Of a stretch of DNA of 64,000 nt, positions 48,151-58,675 are shown one piece after another. The notes beneath the pieces were generated by a model. The model did not search any database and was not told the DNA's origin. It saw only the letters and a list, made by a program, of their open reading frames with translations. The stretch is taken from the NCBI GenBank assembly GCA_034008185.1, contig CM067082.1:153099395-153163394 (forward strand), read 5' to 3'. The DNA is from Gorsachius magnificus (Eukaryota > Chordata > Aves > Pelecaniformes > Ardeidae). A program made the position numbers and the translations under genes. Every line of letters starts with the position of its first letter. Position 1 is the first letter of the stretch.

Positions 48151-50364
48151 AAAGGATGGAACAGGATTAGCACAGTGTTTGTGCTAATCAGCTTTTATTA
48201 AATGAGTTCAAGTGGCAGTGCACAGAATAAAGAACATTAGAGTATCTGCAACTCAAACACTTTTGCTAGAGGCATCAATTGACCCTGGAATCAGCAATGG
48301 CACAAACATAAAGCCCTTCATTTGTTCTTCAGTGCCACTCAGTTTAGGGACGTGGAAACAAAGTTCATGTACCCATCATGCATTACGCAGGGGAACCTAG
48401 TAGAGTTTCTTTAAGTATACAGAGCAAGATGGCTCCAGGAACTGATCCATCTAGATTAATCAGTATGTTGCAGTGCCTGAGCTAAGTGCAGGACCCAGGA
48501 TGACGCTCAGCTGGCTTGACTGCTGGAAGTCTCTTCAGGTACTACCCAGGTTGGACAAGCCCACTCTTACAGCTGAGTACCTGAGGAGCTTTTGATGAGA
48601 TGTTTTCCAAACTTAAAGGGCCTGGTCCTGTTAATGCTTATTCTTCCTTCATCATAGTTGATATATTGAGCCAGAAATGTGCTACTTAACCAGTATATAT
48701 ATGAAGTTATAATGAAGATGTGCAGTTCCTGGAAAAGCAGCTTTTAGCAAATGAAGTTGCTTGAGTTTAGGTGTCAAAGCGAGTGAGGTATTCAACTCAA
48801 GAGAGATGTAAAGTTCAGTTCAGTGAACTATGGATCTCCAAGGCAAAGCAAACAGGGTCTGCTGCAGGTGGGACAAGAAAGACTCCTTGGAGGGGATATC
48901 AGTGCAAGAAAGAAAGTGAAATACACATTAAACAGTGTGCTGCACTTGTGGTGAACGTCCTTCCACAACAGAAGATGTCTTCTTCACTCAAATTTATACT
49001 GTCTTGGTCGAGAAAACCTCAGCACCTAATACACATTATCCTGTACATTTAGTAAACATGAATAAGTTAAATTGCGCTGTGTCTGGAGTGGAACATACCA
49101 GCTGTTCAATAGGTCACAAGTTGGTTCATAAAAATGAAAATAATGTCATTTTCATTAGATGTTCATGTGCATCTTCAGGTTGTGTCTGGGTTCATGTGTG
49201 TGGCTGGGGTGTGCTGCATGCACATGTGTTCCTTAAGAATCAGAGACATTCTGATAATAAGTTATTTAATGTTTTGGGGTTTTTTTCTTTTCTGTTTCCT
49301 TCTCAGTTTCTGTTTACACTCTAAGAATTTTGCACGCCTAGTTTCTGGAAAAAGTCCTCTACCAAATAATTTTGATGAGTAATTCCTAGGCAAAGCTCCC
49401 CAACACCACTTCACCATTTTGCTGTTTGATCAGTCACCAGGAATGAATGAATGAATATGAACATTTTCTTTATTAAGATCTTTTCTTTTGTTAAGTACTT
49501 GGGTGGTCATGTGAAAATCTACTTGGACAACTTTGCAAGTTACATTTCCGTCTGGGAGAAAAAAAAAATTATAAAAATATATATATATGTATGTGCCTAT
49601 TTATATGTACATAGAAACACAAATTTAAACCTAGATTCCTGAATCTATTGCACAGAAGCATGGACATAACAGTTGTGCATTTGTTGCAGGTAGACCCAAA
49701 GGAGATGCACACACCAGTATGTGACCATATCTGTGTGCAAGATCCCTTGTTCAGCCAACCAACAATGCTGGAAGGAAGAAACAAGCTGCTTCACCAAATC
49801 ATCTCAGAGCCTGAGGAAGGGTTTGCTTACTTGGTGTATTCTTCTAACTATTTTGGTCCAATAAAATAATTTGGGCCTAATCAAAACCAACACCTTGTCC
49901 TACAAAACTTGCTTTGCTTGTTTCCCTTGACCACCAGTGGTCCAAAACTACCAGCTGAGAAGCACCAGCTCTCCAGAAACCAGGTGTGACTCAGGCTGCT
50001 GGAAAATGCTCCTCTTCCCAAATTCAGACTCGTTGCGATACGAGGTTCTACCCACTACAAAGGTTACTCCTTGTCCTTGGTTCAGATTACCTTCATTTCT
50101 GATGATTTTTTGGTCAGAGATTTTCTGCTAATTTGCATATACATAAAGCTTAGTGGAAAGTCCTTGCCCAAAAGTGATCCAAAATGCAAGTTTATAACAA
50201 CTCAGGTGTTATGAAAGTGGCTGACGGTGGCTTTTATTTGATGCTAAGTACAGTATGTGGTTTTCTTTCCTGACCTTGCACACATTGCGGTAACATGCAG
50301 CTACTACACCAGCTCATTAGCCCATTGTCAAAATCTCTGAGATAATTTAAGGGTGAATATAGTG

Positions 50365-50400
50365 AAAAAAAAAAGAAAAAAAAGAAAAAAAAAAAAAGAG
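50365..50400 (+). repeat. A-rich run
   Basis: Three A tracts (10, 8 and 13 bases) are separated by single G residues. No retrocopied gene is recognised upstream, so it is taken as simple repeat rather than a poly(A) tail. Confidence 0.85.
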
Positions 50401-50522
50401 AAGCTTTGCATGTGAAAGGGAAAATGGGGGGAGGAGGGTAAAATCACCAGGGTGAAGTACAACATGTTCAGCAGACTCCGGTCCCTTGGCTGCCTGCCCG
50501 ATGACTTTCCCAAGTGGAGCTC

Positions 50523-50792
50523 TCCTAGCAACCAGTCCCCAGCCATTTGAATTTTTATGTATCGCTATGTTGGCGGTGATGTCACGGTTTCCATAGTTAC
50601 TATCAGCTGGAGGAACGATGACACACTGCTCAGTAACTGAGAAAAAAATTGGCCCGGCTGAAATATTTCAGGCAACTCTCGGAGACGCGTGCTATCGAGC
50701 TCACACTTCGGCACGATGCGGTGCACGCGGCCGTGCTTTTTGCTGATGGAGCCGTTCTTCACGCACGCCAAGCCACCTTCAGCTGGCCACCG
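50523..50792. promoter_or_regulatory. Promoter-like block: RFX X-box, CRE, CpG cluster
   Basis: A CRE-like TGATGTCA (50577-50584) stands two bases from an RFX-type X-box, GTTTCCATAGTTAC (50587-50600; 10 of 14 positions match the palindromic consensus). Extra RFX half sites of the RGYAAC type lie at 50527-50532 and 50632-50637. They are followed by a cluster of 15 CpGs at 50654-50792 in a region otherwise poor in CpG. This arrangement resembles TATA-less promoters of ciliary or housekeeping genes. The downstream open frame on the plus strand (50649-50882, 77 codons) has no ATG and an in-frame stop at 50634, so no coding exon is assigned. Transcript direction is unknown. Confidence 0.4.
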
Positions 50793-53059
50793 GAGGCAGA
50801 CACATTGTCTGTGCTGCAGCAGCTGCTGCAATATTCATCCTCCCCTAAGTGCTTCGCTGTAGAAATTAAATATTGTTATTAATTAAACTCCCCATCCCAC
50901 AGGCTGCCCAGCCCTGTCTGGTTAGAGCACACTTGTGAGAAGAGACCAGGCAAGCCATTTGTCATGCAGTGACAACTTCTGGCATCGGGAATGAAGTGTT
51001 TCAATAAGAGAAGGCTTTGATCCTATTCATAACAGAGTATTTAAATAATTGCTAACCAGGCAGAGACTTCAGGCATTATCCCAGGGAGTGTTTCGTTATT
51101 GCAAAAGGTTAAACTGAGCCTTTGGTGCACAAGCCAAAAAAATAGGAGTGCTCAAGAAGTTTGGCCAAGGGATTAAGTTTGAAGACATAGCTCTGCTAAC
51201 GTAAAATAGACGAGAGGCCAGGAGATGGTCTGGACACAACGTCCCCTAAGAATGAGCATGGAACATGGCACAGAGCAAACAAACACAGCGCTTGCAATCT
51301 CGCGTCCAGTAGTTCTGATTGCAGCAACTTTGAGGCTCAAACCAGACAGCCTCTGACAGTACTTTGAATTTTGCAAAAGCACAAAATGCTGGATATTCCC
51401 CACAGAAACAACAATGTCCTCTGCCACATTACCAAGCCATGCTCACCATACTGGGGTCTTCTCACACATTAAGCACTCGGAGGATAAATCTCGTTGCCGC
51501 AGATGTTGATAGCATAGCCAAACCACATCTTTCCCACTAGGGTTATTCTTAGCACAGTTTATCACAAAATCTTCAAGAAATAATTGTGGAAAAAAATTGC
51601 TGAGAATAAATAATCTTCAGAAGTATAATTTTGGCTGGTGTTGGACAATATGTGGTTTTTGCATGAGATTTTGAAAGGATGAAGTGAGTTAAGGACCTTC
51701 TCTGTGGTTCGTGTTTGCAACTCTTTGGGATATGCCTGCCGGGGGAGTGAGCTGTTCAGCACATACTGTTCACCAGCCCCACTATGAAAATCCCTTACCC
51801 CAGGTACCGTGTCCTCCCCGGTGCAGCATTGCTCCAGCCGTAAGCTCTGCAAGTTATGAGCACCTCTGCAGGTCTATCTCATGGCTTTACATGCTGCTGA
51901 GACCAACAGCAATTCTCTTAGATTAACATAGTCATAGATTAAATTTAGGCACCCTCATCTACATGTCTACATGTGACCTGGCACCTAAATCCTCCTTTTA
52001 GTGGAAGAAGAGACAGTTAATATAGCTGAGAAGCTAGTGTTGTTCAGATCCCCCCCCAGGGTAGATGCCTTCCTTTGGTCAGCTGAGCCACCTCTGGACT
52101 CCTCTGATGTGAGGTTTCAGCTTCCAGGCGCAGGCATCCCGTGCCATTTCATCCAATCCAGGTGGGATGCTGTGAAGCTTTTCAGATGGCACTGGAAACT
52201 TCTGCCTGAGTTCTCCACTTGCATGTAGACATCATGCAAATGGTAAAACCGCTGAGCTGATTTCCACTCGTATCACTTCTAATAGCTGTGGCCAGATTCA
52301 GTTGCTGCCTGTATGCAGGCAGTGTCTTTTCAGGTGCTCTGCATATCCTCTCTGCTCTCCAGCTGCTGCTCCAAAACATCACAGGTCTCCTGTAAATTCT
52401 TGGTCCTCTTCTCTCATCCTTTGTGATTTTCCCTGTGGTGTTTCCATACTCTAGAGCTTTCCAAATGGTACAACTTACTTATTTTAAGCAACTTCTTTCC
52501 ACCATTTACTGCACAGTTTCCAAGATTACATTCTGCCCTGCAGAGCCCTATCAGTGCTGGAATATGTGCTGGATACCTCATATTCATTTTGGCAGTGGCC
52601 TGACATCCAGTCAGTCTCCTTTCAGCTTCTCCAGAGTTGACCCACACATAAACTCTGCTGAAACGGAAACTCGTATGAATGTTTGCATTTTTTGGATACA
52701 TTTATTATACAACTGCACATCACAGCATACATACCCATAGGCCTGAGTATTCATTCACTGCTCAGGTTCTCTACACCAATATGTACATCTGAACATGAAG
52801 GACTGAGTCTGCCCACCTAAATTTGAGTTTCTGTTACCTGACCTGTTGAGATCACCCTATGTTCCTGCTTGAGTCAACAGGCAATGCACTTCTTCACTGG
52901 ACTGAGTTTCCTTCTGGAAGCTTTTCTGGAAATCCTGTAGTTGTGCCTGCTGCACAATTAACCACTGATGCTCTCAAGCGCAGTCGCATTTGCCCTGGTT
53001 CACCTGGTGCTCTTCCCTCTCCAGACAGATTCTTGGGGCAGCCATGCAGCTTTGGGGAG

Positions 53060-53270
53060 AACCCAGGTTTGGAGCAGACCAGAGGTGGGTCTTCCTGCAG
53101 TGGGTAGTCCAGCTGTGGTACTCCTTGCCACAGGAAGGGGTAGATGCTGAAAATGTACATGAGCATCCAGGTAGATCTAGAAGACACTAGACAAATTCAT
53201 GGGAGAGAAATTCCATGAAGGTTAGTAAACATAAAGAAGCCACATCCCTCTCAACGGAGTGGCTGGGGCC
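53060..53270 (+). mobile_element. Old CR1/L3-like LINE 3' fragment
   Basis: A frame reading VQLWYSLPQEGVDAENV near 53105-53155 is the counterpart of the CR1 block VRLWNSLPREVVEA. It is followed by ACTAGACAAATTCATGGGAG near 53187 and a CCATGAAGGTTAGTAAAC block, both typical of the ancient CR1/L3 tail. Stops interrupt the rest. Plus strand, like the other three fragments of this type. Confidence 0.6.
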
Positions 53271-53832
53271 TTAGTGAGCACTCAGAGAAATACATGTGTT
53301 AACCCTGTTTTAAGCCCTTCTTTAGGCAAGCCATGCACGGCCACAGTGGAGAAGAGGATATGGGACTTCATATGACTCAACATGGCTGTTCTTATGTTCT
53401 TACTATCAAAGAGCCATATTCTTATTGTGTTATTTTTGTGTGCCAGTGAGAATCCCCCACCTGCTGAGCCCTGAGTGAAGGCTCTCAAGTTCTGCCTTAC
53501 AAATAGTGAGATCTGTAAGGCAGTTCAGATGCATGACATAATATCTTCTTACCCTTGTTAGACAGCCTCTGGGCTCTCCCTGACTATTACTTCTTATTGC
53601 AGCAGATTTTAAATCAGAAATTACCCAGTTGGCTTGCCACAGAGAAAATTTTTCTTGCAGAGACTGAAGCCCCCTACCTCTAGGTCATGCTGGTTCCCAG
53701 CAGACCAGCCAGGCAATAGCAGTCTCACCTGGTCCTTCCCCTCTGCAGGAGATCTTAGAGAAGCTTCCAGAATAGAGGCCGTGCCTTTGGTCCCTAATTC
53801 AGTGCTTGCCATCTGGGCTTTGCTGCGCTGCC
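53271..53832. other. Unique non-coding DNA
   Basis: Nothing recognised between the two LINE fragments. Confidence 0.5.
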
Positions 53833-53904
53833 TGAGGGGTTGGGCTAGACGACCTCTAAAGGTCCCTTCCAACCCAAAGCATTCTATGATTCTAGGATTC
53901 TATG
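53833..53904 (+). mobile_element. CR1 LINE, last ~70 bases
   Basis: GGGTTGGGCTAGACGACCTC followed by TAAAGGTCCCTTCCAACCCA and ATTCTATGATTC repeats is the extreme 3' end of a CR1 element. It is the same subfamily as the antisense copies at 39.0 and 58.4 kb, whose complement it matches nearly word for word. A very short 5'-truncated insertion. Confidence 0.9.
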
Positions 53905-56900
53905 CTGCTCCATCTATATAGCTGACCCAGCAGGATACCTCCAGGTGCCCTGTAGACCCGTCTCCTACCCTCCAGCCAGCTGAGCTGGGCACCCAGCCTC
54001 CCTCTGCCATCCTGGAGACACAGACACCTCCTGCAGACAAGTTGGAGGAGAAGAAAGATGCAGGTTTCACCTACTGGTATCCAAGGTGCCGAAACAACCA
54101 TGATCGACCAGATGACTCAAGTTAGGTGAGGACAACCCTAGCCTTGAGTCATTTCACCCTCGTAACGCTGTCCTTCTCTGAGCAGTGAGCTGGGAAATCA
54201 AGACAGGGATTCTCACAGTGCTGCCCTTGCTTGCTTTATTTGAGATCCCTCGCAGGCCAAGCCAGCATTAGGTGGGTGATCTTCACATGATCAGACAACT
54301 GCACACTTGGCAAGGGAACTGTGATTTCACGACCTACAGAAAACACAAATCCACATATTATTCCCCCAAATGCTGGGACAATGCCTACGCTCACCCCTGA
54401 GCCTTTCACACAGGCACTGATGTTTTATTTTCCAGGAGATAATTAGATTTGCTAGCAACCGTGTGTCTGCTTCCAAGTAATGTTGGATATGCTATTTTCA
54501 AGCATAAGTCAGAGAAACCTACAGCAGCAGCTCAGGGTTGGGTGGGTTTTTTTTTTTGGCAAGTGTTTTGCAACAGCGCTGTAAAGTTTTTAATGTGCCA
54601 TCATTTCATTTCAGTTGTTAACACAGATGTCTGTTGAAAGATAATGTTGCGCATTACAATCTTTCAGGCACCAGTGCAAGACCACTTTCTCAGAGAGCCA
54701 AGTCCTTGGCAGAATTAGTCCCTGAAACAACACCCTCCGAAAACGTGTGGGAGCGTTTCTCTCTGGCCTGGCGCCTGCCTAGAAAAGATGAGGCTTGTTA
54801 AAAGTGTGAACGTACACATCTGTACATACACTGGCGGCTTGCTCAAGGAATCTCTGTAATTGCACACTTCATGCTAATATGTGCGCACGGGAATGACTCG
54901 CTGCATATTCGCTTTGGTCATTTGCAGAGGTCCTTATGAGGAACATATGTAGAACTGTGATTGCTTTTGTGATCTACGTACGTGACCAGCAAATGCAATC
55001 ACCAGATAGTCCACAGCCCATTCAGAAGGAATTAACTATTGATGGAGAATGCGAATGAAAAAAAAAAAACAAACCTAAGTGAGCATATGTACCTTCATGC
55101 TTCAGCGCTTAGCCCAGCCTGGCTTTGGGAGGGGGAAGAAAGCTTTCCTCTGGCCTGGTTCCCCACAGAGGGCCATCAAATGGTCCCTGAATCTTCCTCT
55201 CAAGCCTGCTATGGTGTTTTTCTCCTGCTACCAGCCATCTCCTCTGTCCTCGTGCATAGGAACAGCAACAAATAGAGCTGTGGGCAGAAGAAATAGCTGG
55301 AGAAAACTCATCCTGAGGCTGGTGAGTGCCACAGAGTAGCCACCAAAGTTAGCTAGAGAGTTATTAGTGCCCCTGTTATGGTCTGTTTGCAGGTGCCGAT
55401 CCCTCTGGCAATGGCACAGCATGGCCGGCTAGGCTTCATGCCCAGCTCCCCACCACTGCTCATCCCTGTCTCCATCCCCCTTCACCACAGCTGTATTACC
55501 CTTCCCAGTTCTTTGTCTCCTCCATCAGTGCACGGAGAGGGAGCATATATCAGGCATCTTTTTACCTGTGGGACAGCACTGCCCCTTGACTCATCCCACA
55601 GTGACGAGACACCCCTTGCAATGTGGACACTTCTTCTGGGCAAGCTGGTGGTCTGGACCTCCTCATCCCTCCCATCCCTGGCTCTCCCTGGGTCTCTCTG
55701 GCTGTCCCATCCTGCAGCTCAACCCAACTGCATGCTGTGGAACAGGATTCCCCCACGGTGCCGTGGCATCCCGAGGCCTCCCAGGGGAGTTCATCTCGGA
55801 TGGGCGCAGAAGCGTGCCCGTGGGGGCTGGTACCAGCGGCTCTGCGACGAGTGTTTCAGAGCAATTCAGTCCTCCCCTGAATGAAACGCTGTTTGCTCAC
55901 GGGCCCTGGCTCCCATTGTCACCCGGTGATGAATGGGGCATCAGCACGCCGCAATACTCTATTTGTTTTAGAGGTCAGTGTCAGACTGAAGGGTATTCTT
56001 CATAAACCAAATCAGGGAGTTTGTGCTTACGTGACCAGATTGGCAAGAGCATGTGAAGCCCCCAGTAGCTCCCATTGTCCCAGATGGGAACAGAGCTCTT
56101 TTGAAGACCTTATCCATAAATTATCTGCCACTCCCCACTCCCCCCTGCTCTCCGCCAGCTCCCCACTCATGTTCTAATTCAAATACCAGCTCAGAGGCAA
56201 TGGGCTTGTGCCATCATCAAAAGTTTGTTCCTATCTGGGACCACAGTTTGGTTCCTGCAGGAACAGCACAGTGCCTGACGCCAACCCCCATCCCTGGTGC
56301 AAGGATATCATAAGCTGGGTGGTGAAATTCTTTCTTTGTTTCTCTTTTCTTCCCCCCCATCCCCTGCCTCTAAGCATCATCTGGGTTGATCTGACAGCTT
56401 GCAGGGGGATGCACAGGGTAGGGGCAGGGAGCAGTCACTGGGAAGTCAGCATCAAATGGGACAGGAGATGATCCTTTTACCTCACTTTAAAAATAAGGCT
56501 GGTTAGAAGCTTGGTTTTGTTTCTTTTGCTGGTGATTTTGAGATTCCCACAAGAGCTACAGCCTGGGAGACCACATGTTGGGTTGGTGTTTCCAGACAGG
56601 ACATAAGCAACTGGCTGTCTGAGACCACAGCCATGCTCAGGTGTGCTTAAATCCTCACTCCTCTACCTCCACAGGCACAGGGAGCTAGACCTACATGTTG
56701 AGCATCTCCTGTCTAGCCAACCTTTGAAGAACCCAGATGCCAAAGTGGTTGTGCTTTCCCTGAGCTTTGACTGCATCTGGCTGCTAGGGGAGACCCAAGC
56801 TGGGGACCTCAGAAAGCGGAGGGGAGGATGTTTCAGAAATAGGCCCAGATTTCCTCTCCGTTAGGCCTTAATGTAACAAACCAGCCATGAAAAATGGAGG

Positions 56901-57139
56901 CAGACATTAATATTTTTGAGAACAGAGTTGAGGCACGCACAGTTTTCCAGTTGCCAGCCCCGCATTTCTTTGTTTTGTTTTAAGCTGCTGCAATGCCAAC
57001 TGTATTCCCAAATACCAATGATGCCTGGGAAGGAATGCCTACAGATGGAGGAGACTCCAGTAGGCTTAAATCTGATTGCAGTATCTATTAGCATTGACCA
57101 TACCAGTCACTTGTCCTGACTCTGGTGTACAGACTGTCA

Positions 57140-57301
57140 CGAGCCCTCACAGTCGTTAGAGCAGAAGAATTTCTCTTGATCGGTTTGCATGTCCCATCCT
57201 TGGATGCCACCAGGACATCCATCGTTCGAGAGCGAGTCTCATTGCAGCTCCCCCGACATCGCAGCGTGCCAGTCGCTGGAGTTTTCTGCTCCATTTGCAC
57301 G
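57140..57301. other. Compact CpG cluster
   Basis: Eleven CpGs in about 160 bases within CpG-poor DNA. Both strands are open here: plus strand 57125-57592 (155 codons, GTG start) and minus strand 57088-57300 (70 codons, ATG). Neither encodes a protein I recognise. It could be a conserved element, a fragment of a retrogene, or chance. Confidence 0.3.
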
Positions 57302-57539
57302 GTAACATTTGCAGCCAGGTTTGTTATTAAGAAGTCAGGAATCCATGACCTTTTGCAGCACAGAGATCTGGAGATTACTTACCAAAATCAAGTAGTCTAT
57401 AAACTCCACAACTGCTGCATGTGCATCGCTGATAGAGGAGAACAGCAAGGCACCTCTCAGTGGAAACAGTCCAGCCTGATAAGATCTGTGGTTGAAAGTG
57501 TATGTGTGTGTGTTGCACAGCAGATACTCACTGAAAAGC

Positions 57540-57556
57540 TTTTTTTTTTTTTTTTT
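57540..57556 (+). repeat. T17 homopolymer
   Basis: Seventeen T residues, then CTTTTCCC. A simple run that inflates the open frame across it. Confidence 0.9.
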
Positions 57557-57863
57557 CTTTTCCCACTGCATGGCTTTTGCTGCTCACTGTAGATGAGTCT
57601 TTCTGTCAAAACAACCTGGCCTGGTGGAAGTGCGATTAAATATTACACCCACTCCAGGGAAAATGTCTGTATGAGGGGAACAGGTTGTGGTGGGCAGGAG
57701 AGAGTGTATCCTTCCACTGCCTGTCACCTCTCTGAGGCCTCCACAGCTAACAGAAGGTGTGGAGCTATAAAATCCATTTCACAGTCAAGTCCTTTCTCCT
57801 CTGCCTGGCTTTCAAACCTTGTCCAGAAGCAGTGAAATATAAAAGGGAGAAGGCAAGTAGGAA

Positions 57864-58300
57864 TTGATCATGGTTTGCTTTTTTTCCAATACAAGAATTA
57901 GGGGCCATCAAATGGAAGAAGCAGGAGATATATTCAAAAGAAGCAGGAGAAAGTCTTTCGCCCTGTGCAGATTTGGGCTGCAGATCTCCTTGGCACAGGA
58001 CACTGTGGATGCAAGACCCTTTCAAGGGTGCAAGAAGAGATTTGAGAGGTTCATGGGAGAGAAATATATAAATTTCAAAATAGCACACGTTGTCACTATG
58101 ATCCTAGAAACCAATCCCGCTCAGAAAGCCTCTGGGCTGCATGGGAGGGTTACTGGGAAAACACTGCTGAGAACTGCCTTTCATGATTGTTCTGTTATCA
58201 CATTCTTTCTGAGGATTGCACCCCTGGCCACTGCCAGAGACACAGGAGTAGGTAGACCTGTAATTGCTCTATGTTCTTTTCTCAATGAAAGACACGCTAA
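57864..58300 (+). mobile_element. CR1/L3-like LINE 3' end, best preserved of its type
   Basis: In order: CCAATACAAGAATTAGGGGC near 57887, a TTCAAAAGAAGCAGGAGAAA block, CTCCTTGGCACAGGACACTG near 57985, TTTGAGAGGTTCATGGGAGA near 58039, and GCACCCCTGGCCACTGCCAG near 58218 followed by AGACACAGGAGTAGGTAGAC. This is the usual order of the ancient CR1/L3-type tail, up to its GGCCACTGTCAGAGACAGGA-like terminal motif. A 181-codon open frame (57864-58409) crosses it, but its residues do not follow the LINE reading frame throughout, so it is not a gene. The other copies at 13.2, 21.2 and 53.1 kb are shorter. Confidence 0.75.
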
Positions 58301-58446
58301 AGCTTGTATGCTGACAGTTTACTTTGGGGCTCTGAAAACACATCTCAAATATACATATAGTGTTTTGGGGGTTTTTTTCTGTTCAGGTAAGAGTGCAGCC
58401 TGGACATAGACACCTACATTGGAAACATCTAAAGCCACGTGAGATG

Positions 58447-58675
58447 AATCATAGGATCATAGAATCATAGAATCATAGAATGTTTCGGGTTCGAAGGGAC
58501 CTTTAGAGGTCATCTAGTCCAACCCCCCTGCAGGGAGCAGGGACACCTTTAACCAGATCAGGTTGCTCACAGCCCCGTCCAACCTGGCCTTGAATGTTCC
58601 CAGGGATGGAGCCTCCATCACCTCTCTGGGCAACCCTCATTGTAAAGAATTTCTTCCTTATATCCAGTCTATCTT
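58447..58675 (-). mobile_element. CR1 LINE 3' end, antisense
   Basis: It opens with four near-perfect ATCATAGA units (58449-58480), the complement of the CR1 tail, then GGGTTCGAAGGGACCTTTAG, GTCATCTAGTCCAACCCCCC, CCAGATCAGGTTGCTCACAG and CTCTCTGGGCAACCCTCATT. It shares long words with the copy at 39.0 kb, so they are the same subfamily and of similar age. It lies about 150 bases from the LINE tail at 57.9-58.3 kb in the opposite orientation. Confidence 0.93.

Larger units (their letters stand above)
47927..53059. other. Non-coding DNA with a promoter-like block
   Basis: Apart from a weak LINE remnant near 48.1 kb and the promoter-like block at 50.5-50.8 kb, nothing is recognised. Short AT, A-rich and C8 (52050-52057) runs occur. 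No open frame in this stretch has recognisable domains. Confidence 0.5.
53905..57863. other. Unique non-coding DNA
   Basis: No exon or transposon recognised. 55.4-55.9 kb is GC-rich and carries a 168-codon plus-strand frame and overlapping alternatives without recognisable domains, judged to be chance. A small CpG cluster at 57.14-57.30 kb is listed separately. Confidence 0.5.

Noticed and set aside
50365..50400. Poly(A) tail of a processed pseudogene
   Set aside because: No gene-like sequence upstream and no target-site duplication found. Treated as simple repeat.
50649..50882. 77-codon frame in the CpG cluster as a coding gene
   Set aside because: It begins at TTG, has an in-frame stop just upstream at 50634 and matches nothing I know. 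The block is kept only as a promoter candidate.
55378..55884. 168-codon open frame on the plus strand
   Set aside because: GC-rich DNA with overlapping alternative frames (also 55568-56005). No domain, no recognisable exon structure.
57864..58409. 181-codon open frame on the plus strand
   Set aside because: It crosses a decayed CR1/L3-like LINE end and extends into unrelated sequence. A chance frame through repeat DNA.
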